From positions 1 to 43,792 of the IMG/VR virus record IMGVR_UViG_3300020190_000116: DNA of 43,792 bases; one strand, given 5' to 3'. Positions within the stretch are counted from its first letter, which is position 1; every line of letters starts with the position of its first letter. Source of the stretch: a virus. A program made the translations under genes and the position numbers. This document shows positions 6,972-14,327 of the stretch, piece by piece. The notes under the pieces were generated by a model, which did not search any database, was not told where the DNA came from, and saw nothing but the letters and a program-made list of their open reading frames with translations.

Positions 6972-7250
6972 CGCTCAATCGTATCGAAGCCCCGCACTCA
7001 ACTCAAGACGGAAGCCCCGCTTTCCCAGGGGAGGAGTCTGTCTAGCGGGGCTGCGAATCGCTCGATCCTTACGGGGCTGCGGCGCGTAACCGAGGCCCTC
7101 GACGCCGGCCACCAACCGCGCGTATCCGACACCCGAGCACCGCGCGTATCCTGAACCGCGCGTATGCGCACGCACGGTAGGCACATGGGCGCGTATGCGC
7201 TCGCGCGCGCGTGTGCGTGTTCCTCTCTCCCCCCTCCACGGAGCGTCGAT
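6972..7250 (+). repeat. Control region M4
   Basis: AGCCCCGC 6988-6995 and 7013-7020; inverted GCGGGGCT 7045-7052 and ACGGGGCT 7071-7078. GCGCGTAT at 7118-7125, 7142-7149, 7158-7165 and 7189-7196, with GCGCGTAA at 7082. GCACGGTAGGCACATG lies at about 7171-7186 between the last two copies. Confidence 0.85.
6978..7006 (-). promoter_or_regulatory. Leftward promoter with AGCCCCGC in the spacer
   Basis: On the minus strand: TTGAGT (7006-7001), 17-bp spacer, TACGAT (6983-6978), then 6 bp to the ATG at 6971. The repeat AGCCCCGC at 6988-6995 lies wholly inside the spacer, where a bound protein would block RNA polymerase. Confidence 0.65.
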
Positions 7251-7279
7251 TTGACACGCTCACTACGGTCTGATAGGTT
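7251..7279 (+). promoter_or_regulatory. Promoter P10, class B (tandem, first)
   Basis: TTGACA 7251-7256, 17 bp, TAGGTT 7274-7279. Followed by GTCGG-GGAAA-CCGAC, a 5' hairpin. The sequence leading into it (CCTCCACGGAGCGTCGATTT) recurs 80 bp downstream. Confidence 0.8.
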
Positions 7280-7331
7280 CAGTGTTGTCGGGGAAACCGA
7301 CACCCCCGAATCCCCTCCACGGAGCGTCGAT

Positions 7332-7360
7332 TTGACACGGCACACTGTGGGTGATAGGTT
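7332..7360 (+). promoter_or_regulatory. Promoter P11, class B (tandem, second)
   Basis: TTGACA 7332-7337, 17 bp, TAGGTT 7355-7360. The shared upstream sequence with P10 shows that the promoter unit was duplicated in place. Confidence 0.8.
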
Positions 7361-7409
7361 CGGGGTTGTCGGGGAAACCTGACGCTACCTACTACAGAAA
7401 GGAATCATC

Positions 7410-7931
7410 ATGATTTGTCGTTCATGCGACACGCCCGCAGTGGGCAAGAGTGCCTACTGCTCCACTCACCGCGCCGAGGCACGGGCCGCGTGGAAGGCCA
7501 AGATCAGCGACGAGGCCGAGGCCCGCAAGGCCCGCAAGGCCGGTCACGCCGAACTCTGGTCGCGCGCCGTTCAGGCCGGTATCAAGGCGTGGCACGAAGC
7601 CATCCCCACCCCCATGCTCGTGGGCACGGCGAAGGGTCTGTTCGACGACTCGTTCGACGAGACCAAACCCGTGTACCACGTGAGCGAGGGCGTGTGCGGT
7701 TTCGCGTCGCTCGTCGTGAAGCCCGCGAACTCGTCGTTCGCTCACTGGCTCAAGGCCAACGTGCGCACGAGCAAGCACTACGGCGGTGGCCTCTCCGTGT
7801 GGTCGTCCGTCATCGTGCCGGAGGACGCGCGCAGTCAGTCCTACGAGCGCAAGGACGCGGCCATGCGCGCCGTGGCCGAGGTGCTCCGCGAGGCCGGTAT
7901 CAAGGCCTCGTGCTGGAGCAGGCTCGACTGA
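7410..7931 (+). CDS. Zinc-finger N-terminal phage protein, 173 aa
   Basis: ATG after CAGAAAGGAATCATC and the conserved CTACCTACTAC leader. Residues 1-20 hold C3-x2-C6 ... C17-x2-H20, a treble-clef-like zinc site, then a basic helix (about 21-47) and an alpha/beta body rich in aromatic and Ser residues. The body is not recognised. Sole gene behind the two tandem promoters. Confidence 0.75.
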   Translation: MICRSCDTPAVGKSAYCSTHRAEARAAWKAKISDEAEARKARKAGHAELWSRAVQAGIKAWHEAIPTPMLVGTAKGLFDDSFDETKPVYHVSEGVCGFASLVVKPANSSFAHWLKANVRTSKHYGGGLSVWSSVIVPEDARSQSYERKDAAMRAVAEVLREAGIKASCWSRLD

Positions 7932-7939
7932 GCGAGGGC

Positions 7940-7957
7940 GGGGGGCGCAAGCCCCCC
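7940..7957 (+). terminator. GCAA-loop GC hairpin
   Basis: GGGGGGC / GCCCCCC stem with GCAA loop, 9 bp after the stop and just upstream of promoter P12. Confidence 0.65.
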
Positions 7958-7970
7958 ACTCCCCCTCGAT

Positions 7971-7999
7971 TTGACAGACCCACCTACCGCTGATAGATT
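7971..7999 (+). promoter_or_regulatory. Promoter P12, class A
   Basis: TTGACA 7971-7976, 17 bp, TAGATT 7994-7999. Arms 7983-7993 and 7999-8009 pair over 11 bp with two wobbles. Confidence 0.85.
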
Positions 8000-8038
8000 C
8001 AGTGGTGGGAGCAATACCCCAACCAAGAAAGAGGAACA

Positions 8039-8404
8039 ATGACCATCACCAACATCACGGGAACCGTGCTCATCGGACACGTGGGCGTGGACTCCGGCCA
8101 ACTCATGATCTGCGACCCGTGCTACATCAAGGCCGACGACTGGGCCGACCAGCCGTACGCCCCCGCAAACGCCGTGGACGGCAAGTACCCGTTCACCTAC
8201 AACGGCGCGTGTGGCGCGACGCTCAATGAGGACAGTGCTGGGCAGTTGGGCACGTTCGATACCGGCATCGCGTTCGCATCGGGCTACGGCGACGGCACCT
8301 ACCCCGTGTACGCCACGTACGTCGATGGGCGCATCGCCAGTGTCGAGATCGTGCTCATCAGCGAGGACGAGGACGACGAGGACGAGGAGGAGTACCTCCT
8401 CTGA
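8039..8404 (+). CDS. DUF4241-like protein, 121 aa
   Basis: ATG after AAGAAAGAGGAACA. It contains the D-S-G-Q-L-M-I-C-D-P-C-Y segment near residues 18-29 and S-G-Y-G-D-G-T-Y-P-V near 81-90, both features of DUF4241-type proteins common in actinophages and bacterial genomes. The C-terminus is an acidic run (about 107-118). Function unknown. The stop is followed directly by TTTGACA of promoter P13. Confidence 0.8.
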   Translation: MTITNITGTVLIGHVGVDSGQLMICDPCYIKADDWADQPYAPANAVDGKYPFTYNGACGATLNEDSAGQLGTFDTGIAFASGYGDGTYPVYATYVDGRIASVEIVLISEDEDDEDEEEYLL

Positions 8405-8405
8405 T

Positions 8406-8434
8406 TTGACAGCGACCCCTGCCCCTGATAGATT
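8406..8434 (+). promoter_or_regulatory. Promoter P13, class A
   Basis: TTGACA 8406-8411, 17 bp, TAGATT 8429-8434. Arms 8416-8428 and 8434-8446 form 13 pairs with two wobbles. Confidence 0.9.
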
Positions 8435-8478
8435 CAGGGGTGGGGGAAGCAATACCCATCAGCAACAGAAAGGAAATC

Positions 8479-8754
8479 ATGACCACCATCACCACCATCA
8501 AGCAACGGAACATCGACGCCGGCCACTACTTCTTCGACACAAAGGCCATGCGGTTCTTCAACAGTCGCGTGAGTCGCACCACCTACGGCGACTTCTTCGT
8601 GACCAGCGAGAAAGGCCCCGACAAGGTGCGCCGGTACACGGTGCGCTACAGCGACCCCGCCACCGGCCACATCAACACGGTCGGAGAGTTCCAGCAGTTC
8701 GACACGCTGTGGGGCGCGCTCGCGGAAGCGCGACGCCTCTACCTCGCGATCTGA
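8479..8754 (+). CDS. Hypothetical phage protein, 91 aa
   Basis: ATG after CAGAAAGGAAATC. The pattern M-R-F-F-N-S-R-V ... F-F-V-T-S-E ... Y-T-V-R ... V-G-E-F-Q is one I associate with a conserved actinophage protein of unknown function; no domain name is claimed. Compact, basic, beta-rich. Confidence 0.75.
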   Translation: MTTITTIKQRNIDAGHYFFDTKAMRFFNSRVSRTTYGDFFVTSEKGPDKVRRYTVRYSDPATGHINTVGEFQQFDTLWGALAEARRLYLAI

Positions 8755-9000
8755 TCGTGCGCTCGTTGTCGGCTCCGTGGCTCTGGTCGTTCGTCGTCGT
8801 GTACGAAGGACGCCCAGAGTCGAGGTTCCGGTTTGGCTCCCCCTGCCGGCTTGTGCGTTCCGTTGATCTTGCCGTGCATGTGTTACTGCCCGAACTTCTG
8901 ACACCGCATCTTCCGATCCTGGCGTGCTACCTCCGTTCGACTTCCCCTAGATGGGGTCGAGCGTGGCGTCGCTGGTAGACCCAAATGGCCAGTTGCTGAT
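8755..9000. other. Gap without convincing gene
   Basis: 246 bp before promoter P14 (329 bp to the next ATG). A minus-strand ORF of 46 codons (8739-8879) has reasonable composition (M-H-G-K-I-N-G-T ...) but no clear ribosome site, and an in-frame stop just upstream suggests a relic. No repeat cluster, tRNA or strong hairpin is seen. Confidence 0.4.
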
Positions 9001-9030
9001 TTGACAACCTGTCCCTGCCACCACTAGGAT
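9001..9030 (+). promoter_or_regulatory. Promoter P14, class A
   Basis: TTGACA 9001-9006, 18 bp, TAGGAT 9025-9030. Arms 9013-9026 and 9031-9044 pair over 14 bp with two wobbles and a 4-base loop. The only class A promoter not close to a stop codon. Confidence 0.8.
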
Positions 9031-9083
9031 TAGTGGTGGTGGGGGCAACCCAACCAAATACCTACTACAGAAAGGAATCCCCA

Positions 9084-9548
9084 ATGGGACTCGATCAGTA
9101 CCTACACGCAAAGAAATACACCTCGCCCGCCGAATGGCGACCCGAGGCCGAGCGCAAGGCTTACGCCGACATCATGAAGGCGGTGCAAGTCAGCGAGTTC
9201 ATGGATGACCACTTGCCCTCCGCAACCGTCGAAGTGATGGTGGCCTACTGGCGCAAGCAGAACGCCATCCACAAGTGGTTCGTGGACAACCATCAGGGTG
9301 GCGAGGACGACTGCCGTGAGTCCTACGTCGGACGTCAGGGGCTGGAAAGCCTGCGCGACGTCTGTCGCGAGGTGCTGGCCGACCACTCGAAGGCCGACGA
9401 ACTCCTGCCCACGGAGTCCGGGTTCTTCTTCGGTGGCACGGAGTACGACAAGTGGTACTTCGATGGGCTGGCCTACACGGTCGAGCGTATCGAGAAGTTG
9501 CTCACCATGCCCGACGACTGGGACTTCTACTACCAGTCATCGTGGTGA
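9084..9548 (+). CDS. Conserved phage protein (MGLDxYL family), 154 aa
   Basis: ATG after CAGAAAGGAATCCCCA. Starts M-G-L-D-Q-Y-L, has N-A-I-H-x-W-F near residues 65-71 and G-F-F-F-G-G-T-x-Y-D near 112-121, the layout of a widespread phage/bacterial hypothetical family. Function unknown. First gene of a three-gene unit with 9620 and the WhiB gene. Confidence 0.8.
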   Translation: MGLDQYLHAKKYTSPAEWRPEAERKAYADIMKAVQVSEFMDDHLPSATVEVMVAYWRKQNAIHKWFVDNHQGGEDDCRESYVGRQGLESLRDVCREVLADHSKADELLPTESGFFFGGTEYDKWYFDGLAYTVERIEKLLTMPDDWDFYYQSSW

Positions 9549-9619
9549 CCCGCTCAGGGGTCGGTCTCTTCGGAGGCCGACCCCACCATCATCTACAAAC
9601 ACAGAAACAGGAGAATGAA

Positions 9620-9784
9620 ATGACACTCACCGAATGCGACGTCCAGCGGATCGAAGACCTGCTGAAGGAACTCCCCGCCATGATCGAAGAGCATGGATAC
9701 CCGTATGCGCTAGGCGGTGCTGAGTATTGGCTGAAGCGCATCGTCGAATTGTCCGCGCACCAGAAGAAAGGAATTGGGCAATGA
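9620..9784 (+). CDS. Hypothetical protein, 54 aa
   Basis: ATG after CAGGAGAATGAA. Helical and acidic. The stop overlaps the start of the second WhiB gene (ATGA), so the two are coupled. Family unknown. Confidence 0.65.
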   Translation: MTLTECDVQRIEDLLKELPAMIEEHGYPYALGGAEYWLKRIVELSAHQKKGIGQ

Positions 9785-10005
9785 ACAACGAGGAAGCCAA
9801 GTGCAAGGGCAAGGGCAAAATCTTCTTCGCCCCTCACGCAGAGCGACCCCAGGCCCGCGTCCGTCGCGAGGCCATCGCCATCGCCCTCTGCCTGTCGTGC
9901 CCACTCGTCGATGAGTGTCGAGTGGCTGGCGCGAATGAGGAGCACGGCATCTGGGGTGGCACCACCGAGCGCGACCGCGGAATGGTCAAGGAGCGAGCCC
10001 GCTAA
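9781..10005 (+). CDS. WhiB-family regulator (copy 2)
   Basis: 74 residues with C8, C37, C40, C46 and the G-I-W-G-G turn at 56-60, followed by a short basic tail (R-x-R ... K-E-R-A-R) able to contact DNA. The core closely resembles copy 1 at position 6 (same C-K-G-K ... F-F-A-P opening), suggesting duplication. It precedes the largest control region, M5. Confidence 0.9.
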   Translation: MNNEEAKCKGKGKIFFAPHAERPQARVRREAIAIALCLSCPLVDECRVAGANEEHGIWGGTTERDRGMVKERAR

Positions 10006-10394
10006 ATAGCCAGCCATTATCCGAACAAATGTTCGGGTGTTGCTGGATGACGGCCGGCGTTCTCGGTTAGGGTGTGCTCGACGCACAACCTCCATGTGTG
10101 TCCGAGAGCCCCGCCGTTTCTTTCCTCCTTTCTGGACGGCGGGGCTTCTCGTATTCTGGAGCCCCGCACACTGCGCTGCCCTGGAGCCCCGCTCGCACTC
10201 GATCCAGCGGGGCTCGCGCGGCCACGGACCAGCGGGGCTGCGGCGTTCGCGCGTATGTCTTACGCGGCCTCACGATTCGCGCGTATGTAATGGGCCGGCA
10301 GATTCGCGCGTATGTCTCCCACTTCGCGCGTATGTAGGCCACGGTAGGCACATGACGATCCACGCGCGCGTAATCTTTGTGGTGTCCCCTCGAT
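10006..10394 (+). repeat. Control region M5
   Basis: AGCCCCGC at 10107-10114, 10160-10167 and 10185-10192; inverted GCGGGGCT at 10139-10146, 10207-10214 and 10232-10239. The first pair extends to arms of 13 bases (GAGAGCCCCGCCG with its complement, one interruption). GCGCGTAT at 10249-10256, 10279-10286, 10306-10313 and 10326-10333, each within TTCGCGCGTATGT or a close variant; GCGCGTAA near 10365. GCCACGGTAGGCACATG at 10338-10354. The first 90 bp hold no recognised element. Confidence 0.85.
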
Positions 10395-10423
10395 TTGACA
10401 GAGGGTGGCAGGGCTGATAGGTT
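10395..10423 (+). promoter_or_regulatory. Promoter P15, class B (first of four tandem)
   Basis: TTGACA 10395-10400, 17 bp, TAGGTT 10418-10423. Followed by TTTGTCGGGGCAACTCGAC, a short 5' hairpin. Confidence 0.8.
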
Positions 10424-10462
10424 TGGGTTTGTCGGGGCAACTCGACACCAAGCCAACTCGAT

Positions 10463-10491
10463 TTGACCAGCCCTGTATGGTCTGATAGAGT
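10463..10491 (+). promoter_or_regulatory. Promoter P16, class B (second of four)
   Basis: TTGACC 10463-10468, 17 bp, TAGAGT 10486-10491. Followed by the same TTTGTCGGGGCAACTCG leader as P15. Confidence 0.7.
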
Positions 10492-10553
10492 TCGGTTTGT
10501 CGGGGCAACTCGGCAGGCCTGCTATGACGCACTATCTAAGTGACTCGCCCGAT

Positions 10554-10582
10554 TTGACGGTGACTCACCCACCTGATAGATT
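10554..10582 (+). promoter_or_regulatory. Promoter P17, class B (third of four)
   Basis: TTGACG 10554-10559, 17 bp, TAGATT 10577-10582. Followed by TTTGTCGAGTTCTCCCGAC. Confidence 0.75.
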
Positions 10583-10621
10583 CAGGTTTGTCGAGTTCTC
10601 CCGACACCTAGCCGATTCGAT

Positions 10622-10650
10622 TTGACAGGCTCACACCTGTCCGATAGATT
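10622..10650 (+). promoter_or_regulatory. Promoter P18 (fourth of four)
   Basis: TTGACA 10622-10627, 17 bp, TAGATT 10645-10650, with a small TCCGA/TCGGA pair around the -10. The only one of the four directly followed by the ACCTACTAC leader and ribosome site. Confidence 0.8.
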
Positions 10651-10685
10651 CGGAAACGCAATACCTACTACCGAAAGGAATACCA

Positions 10686-11075
10686 ATGTCCCTTACCATC
10701 GACCGTGCTATTGCCGATCTCTTGGTTCTCCGTGACAAGGAGAAGGAGATCGAGCAGGCCAAGCGAGACACGGAGGCTCTGCTCGTCGCCCTGTTCGACG
10801 ACGCAGGAATCGACCACTACGAGACCACCGACAAGGTGCGTGTCGCCGTGGAGAACCGTCCCCGTCGCTCATTCGACATGGACAGTCTGCTGGCGAACCT
10901 GCCGGCGACCGTCCTCAACATGGTGCTGAAGCAGACCGTCGATTCGTCGGCGTTCGACAGTGCCGTGGAGACCGGCCTCGTCCCGACCCCCGTGGTCGAG
11001 CAGGCCGTCACGATCTCGTATTCCACGCAAGTGCGTGTGTACGGGCAGAAGGGTGTTCGGGGCGACCGCTCCTGA
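10686..11075 (+). CDS. Hypothetical protein, 129 aa (paralogue of 1987)
   Basis: ATG after CCGAAAGGAATACCA. An N-terminal charged helix (about 10-40) is followed by the same domain as in the 119-aa protein at 1987 (T-D-K-V-R-V ... R-P ... V-L-K-Q-x-V-D ... T-Q-V-R-V). Function unknown. It is fed by up to four tandem promoters, more than any other gene here, so strong or finely timed expression is likely. Confidence 0.8.
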   Translation: MSLTIDRAIADLLVLRDKEKEIEQAKRDTEALLVALFDDAGIDHYETTDKVRVAVENRPRRSFDMDSLLANLPATVLNMVLKQTVDSSAFDSAVETGLVPTPVVEQAVTISYSTQVRVYGQKGVRGDRS

Positions 11076-11087
11076 CACCCCTCACAA

Positions 11088-11109
11088 CCTGACATTTGGT
11101 CATGTCAGG
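11088..11109 (+). terminator. Terminator hairpin
   Basis: CCTGACAT (11088-11095) and ATGTCAGG (11102-11109), perfect 8-bp stem with a 6-base loop, followed by CTCCTTTCC. Ends the 10686 transcript. Confidence 0.6.
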
Positions 11110-11141
11110 CTCCTTTCCGCATGACCCCTCACCCCGTCGAT

Positions 11142-11171
11142 TTGACAGGGGTGGGGGGAATGTGGGAGACT
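11142..11171 (+). promoter_or_regulatory. Degenerate promoter P19
   Basis: A clear GATTTGACA (TTGACA 11142-11147), but the -10 is poor (GAGACT at 11166-11171, 18-bp spacer). It should drive the MoxR/VWA operon and may need an activator. Confidence 0.5.
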
Positions 11172-11220
11172 TCATTCGGAGCCAACCACTCCACCTACCT
11201 ACTACCGAAAGGCAAACTCA

Positions 11221-11946
11221 ATGACCACCACCAATACCGCCATGCCTCAGTGCTGGCAAGATGTACACGACTGCCTCGCCTCGGGTGTCGATCGCCTCGT
11301 GCTGTTCGGCCCTCCGGGGACTGGCAAGACCTTCGCCGGTCTCACGATGGGCGATGTAACCACCGGAGCGTTCCGCGTCGTCTGTAACGAGGAGATGACC
11401 TCGGCCGATGTGACCGGACACTTCCAGCCCACGGGCAACGAGTGGACTTGGAACGAGGGCGCGGTTCTCCGTGCTTGGAAGGGCAACGGCTCTCACGGCG
11501 GTCGCGTCGTGGCAGACGAGATCGACCGTGCGTCGGGCGATGTGTTGTCGCTCCTGCTCGCCATGTTCGACTCGCCGGAGTCGGCCTCTTGGACGCACCC
11601 TGCGACCAAGCAGACCTTCCGTCCCCTCCCCGGATTCAGCGTCATCATGACGACGAACATCGAGGACATGAGGGAACTCCCGACCGCTCTCAGGGATCGG
11701 TTCCCCGTGGCTATTCGTATCAACCGCCCACACCCGAACGCCCTGTTGGCCCTGCCGGAGGACTTGCGTGAGGTGGCCTCAGCCAGCGTGGACGCAGACG
11801 ACGAGCGACGGTACTCGATTCGTACCTTCCAGTCATACGCCAAGTTGCGTGGAACGCTGGGTTCGGAGCGAGCCGCGACGCTGGTGTTCGGCAAGAACGC
11901 CAAGTCCATCATGGACGCCATCAAGATCGAGGAGGTCTCCAAGTGA
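11221..11946 (+). CDS. MoxR-type AAA+ ATPase, 241 aa
   Basis: ATG after CCGAAAGGCAAACTCA. Walker A G-P-P-G-T-G-K-T at 30-37, Walker B V-V-A-D-E-I-D at 96-102, sensor-1 T-T-N at 144-146 and an arginine-finger region A-L-R-D-R-F at 156-161. This is the compact MoxR/AAA_5 arrangement. MoxR ATPases act as chaperone-like remodellers with VWA-domain partners, and the next gene (overlapping ATGA) encodes such a partner. Cytoplasmic. The substrate in the phage cycle is unknown. Confidence 0.9.
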   Translation: MTTTNTAMPQCWQDVHDCLASGVDRLVLFGPPGTGKTFAGLTMGDVTTGAFRVVCNEEMTSADVTGHFQPTGNEWTWNEGAVLRAWKGNGSHGGRVVADEIDRASGDVLSLLLAMFDSPESASWTHPATKQTFRPLPGFSVIMTTNIEDMRELPTALRDRFPVAIRINRPHPNALLALPEDLREVASASVDADDERRYSIRTFQSYAKLRGTLGSERAATLVFGKNAKSIMDAIKIEEVSK

Positions 11947-13412
11947 CCACCAAGATCAACGCTGGTGTGGTCACCCCCAAGGGGGTGGCCATGCCGGAGT
12001 GGCTCACTCGTGAGGACTCCCCCCAAGGCCCGTGGACTGTCAAGGAAGGCAACGCCACTCGTGGCGAGGCGTTCACCAACCGTATCGAGCGTCTCATGAC
12101 GGTTCCCTACGGCGACGACGACCTCTCCCGTGCGGTTCGCGCCCACGAGATGATGCACGCCAAGGTGTCCCCGGAGTCGATGGCTTCGTTCGACGGGTTC
12201 TCGATTTCGCCGGAGGCCATTCGGGCTTCGGAGGAATTTCGTGTGAACACGCTCTGCTCGCTCGCCGGCTTCGACATGGACAATCTGCGTGACGGGTCGG
12301 AGTCACAGACTGGCAAGCGACTGGCCGAGAACAAGGACTGGAACAACACCGTCCTGTTCATCGCGGCTACCGCCGGAACCAAGGCCTGCAAGGATGTGCT
12401 TCGTGGTATGCGTACCGTGAGTCCCGAAATGGCTGACAAGGCCAAGCGTGTCGAGAAGGCTCTGCTCGATTCGTGGAAGTCCGAGATCAAGCGTTTCGGC
12501 CCTGTGCGTGACTCTCGTGCGGTCACCTACGCTCGTCGTGAGATGGCTAGCACCACGCCCGTGGTCTACAAGGCGGACGGCACGCCGTCTCGTCCCGTCA
12601 ATCACGACACCGTTCTTGCCGAGGGCGAGCGCATCCTCCCTGAGGGGGCGAAGTTCACGCTCAGGTTTGCTTCGCTCGTGGACGCTCTACTCAAATACGA
12701 CGACTCCGTGGACGGACACGAAGGCGACGGCGAGCCGAGCGACGAGGAACTCGACGCTGTGACCAAGACGGCCGGTGGCAAGACTTGGGCGCGACTCATC
12801 GTCGATCGTTCGGTTCCGCTGACTCGTCGAGTCAAGGGCAACCTCGGTCGTCGGCGTATGGCCACCAACATCGGTGTCTCGCCTCGTCGAATGGAGCGAC
12901 TGCTGACCGACCCCGACAAGCGTGTGTTCGACCGCACGATCAAGGGGCAGGGCGGTGTCGTTCTCATCGACCAGTCCGGCTCGATGAGGCTGAACGACGA
13001 CGATGTGATGGCTCTCGTGAACGAGGCTCCCGGCTGTGTGGTCGTGGGCTACTCGCACCGACCCAACTCGTCGGGTGTCCCGAATGTGTGGATTCTCGCC
13101 GACCGTGGCAAGGTCTGTAGCGCGGTTCGCTCCGGCAACGGTGGCAACGGCGTGGACTACCCTGCCTTGGTGTTCGCCAACAAACTTCGCAAGAAGGGCG
13201 AGCCGTTGGTGTGGGTCTGCGACGGTCATGTCACGGTGTCCGATGACGGGTTCGCACCTGCTCCGCTTCGCAAGCAGGTGGCCGGCTTCGTTCGCAAGAA
13301 TCAGGTTCACATGGTTCCGACCGTGGGTGAGGCTGTGACTGCGTTGCGACGCGCCAAGTCGGGCGTTCGTCTCACGACCAAGATCGTCGGTTCGGAACTC
13401 TCCGCGTCCTGA
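11943..13412 (+). CDS. VWA-domain protein with putative metallopeptidase motif, 489 aa
   Basis: Starts inside the stop of the MoxR gene. Residues 68-72 read H-E-M-M-H, a zinc-peptidase-type HExxH, in a helical N-terminal domain; residues 343-348 read D-Q-S-G-S-M, the MIDAS motif of a von Willebrand A domain that ends the protein. The order resembles DUF2201-type putative metallopeptidase/VWA proteins, which are typically next to MoxR ATPases. Whether the HExxH is catalytic is not shown. It ends before a strong hairpin. Confidence 0.85.
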   Translation: MTTKINAGVVTPKGVAMPEWLTREDSPQGPWTVKEGNATRGEAFTNRIERLMTVPYGDDDLSRAVRAHEMMHAKVSPESMASFDGFSISPEAIRASEEFRVNTLCSLAGFDMDNLRDGSESQTGKRLAENKDWNNTVLFIAATAGTKACKDVLRGMRTVSPEMADKAKRVEKALLDSWKSEIKRFGPVRDSRAVTYARREMASTTPVVYKADGTPSRPVNHDTVLAEGERILPEGAKFTLRFASLVDALLKYDDSVDGHEGDGEPSDEELDAVTKTAGGKTWARLIVDRSVPLTRRVKGNLGRRRMATNIGVSPRRMERLLTDPDKRVFDRTIKGQGGVVLIDQSGSMRLNDDDVMALVNEAPGCVVVGYSHRPNSSGVPNVWILADRGKVCSAVRSGNGGNGVDYPALVFANKLRKKGEPLVWVCDGHVTVSDDGFAPAPLRKQVAGFVRKNQVHMVPTVGEAVTALRRAKSGVRLTTKIVGSELSAS

Positions 13413-13420
13413 CCGCGAGA

Positions 13421-13457
13421 GGGGTGGGGCAGGGTTTGTTCTCCTTGTCCCCACCCC
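13421..13457 (+). terminator. Terminator hairpin after MoxR/VWA operon
   Basis: GGGGTGGGG (13421-13429) and CCCCACCCC (13449-13457), 9-bp perfect stem with a T-rich 19-base loop and no T-tract. Directly followed by promoter P20. Confidence 0.65.
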
Positions 13458-13467
13458 ACCCCTCGAT

Positions 13468-13496
13468 TTGACCCAGCCTCACCGCTGGTGTAGGAT
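13468..13496 (+). promoter_or_regulatory. Promoter P20, class B
   Basis: TTGACC 13468-13473, 17 bp, TAGGAT 13491-13496. Followed by GTGGG-GAAA-CCCAC, a GAAA-loop 5' hairpin (about 13504-13517). Drives the five-gene operon 13551-15307. Confidence 0.8.
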
Positions 13497-13550
13497 CGAG
13501 TTTGTGGGGAAACCCACACCTATCAAGTACCTACCTACAAAGGAGTCATC

Positions 13551-14327
13551 ATGCCGAACTGGGCATACAACTCGATGACCGTCCGCTCGACTTCCGAGTC
13601 CAAGCAGACTGCCATCCACGACCTTCAGGAGTTCCTGGAGTTCATCAAGGTCACCGACCCCGAGACTGGGGCTATCAGTTACGACCTGACCAAAGCACAC
13701 CCTATGCCCGAGGCACTCATGGGCACTCGCTCACCTGTCCCCTACTCGCCTGAACCGCACCCCAATTGGGTCGAGATGTTGGCGGAGGGACAGATGACGC
13801 AGGAGCGTTTCGACGAACTCTGTGCCGAGAACATCAAGTTCTACGAGGCTGGGCAGAAGGCATACGCCGAGACCGGCTACACCGACTGGTACGACTGGGC
13901 GAACAAGGAGTGGGGAACCAAGTGGGCACCTCGCTTCGAGCACAACGACCCCGAGTTGGACGAGGAGCACGAACAGGTCTCGATGTACTACGAGACTGCG
14001 TGGTCGCCGGCAGATGGGCTGGTTTCCAAGATGAGCGAACGCTTCCCGAACTTGGTGTTCGAGGTGTCCGTGACAGAGGAAGCAAACCTGTATGTCGGTG
14101 CGTCGCACTTCCACAACGGCGTGGCGACGATGTTCTACACCTCGTTCGATGACAAGGATTTGCCCGACCGCTACACGAAGCGGTACGCCGAGATTGTCGA
14201 ACACGAGGCGAAAGACGACATCGACTGGGATTCCTACTTCGAGAAGATGAGTGACCTCCAGTCCGATGTTCTCGAATACTGCGAGAATCAGATTGCGCTC
14301 ATGGCCTCATTTGAGGTGGGGTCATGA
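13551..14327 (+). CDS. Api92-like ferredoxin-fold protein, 258 aa
   Basis: ATG after CAAAGGAGTCATC. Opens M-P-N-W-A-Y-N-S-M-T-V and contains W-G-T-K-W near residues 122-126, hallmarks of the Api92-like (DUF1281) family found in phages and mobile elements. The function of that family is unknown. First gene of a tightly overlapping operon. Confidence 0.85.
   Translation: MPNWAYNSMTVRSTSESKQTAIHDLQEFLEFIKVTDPETGAISYDLTKAHPMPEALMGTRSPVPYSPEPHPNWVEMLAEGQMTQERFDELCAENIKFYEAGQKAYAETGYTDWYDWANKEWGTKWAPRFEHNDPELDEEHEQVSMYYETAWSPADGLVSKMSERFPNLVFEVSVTEEANLYVGASHFHNGVATMFYTSFDDKDLPDRYTKRYAEIVEHEAKDDIDWDSYFEKMSDLQSDVLEYCENQIALMASFEVGS

Noticed and set aside
8739-8879. 46-codon minus ORF in the 8755-9000 gap
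   Set aside because: No ribosome site, an in-frame stop just upstream, and overlap with the end of a + gene. Kept only as a possible relic.
12687-13454. Long antisense ORF (255 codons) opposite the VWA gene
   Set aside because: GC-rich third positions produce long open shadows. The + strand frame has clear motifs and a coupled start; the antisense frame has none.
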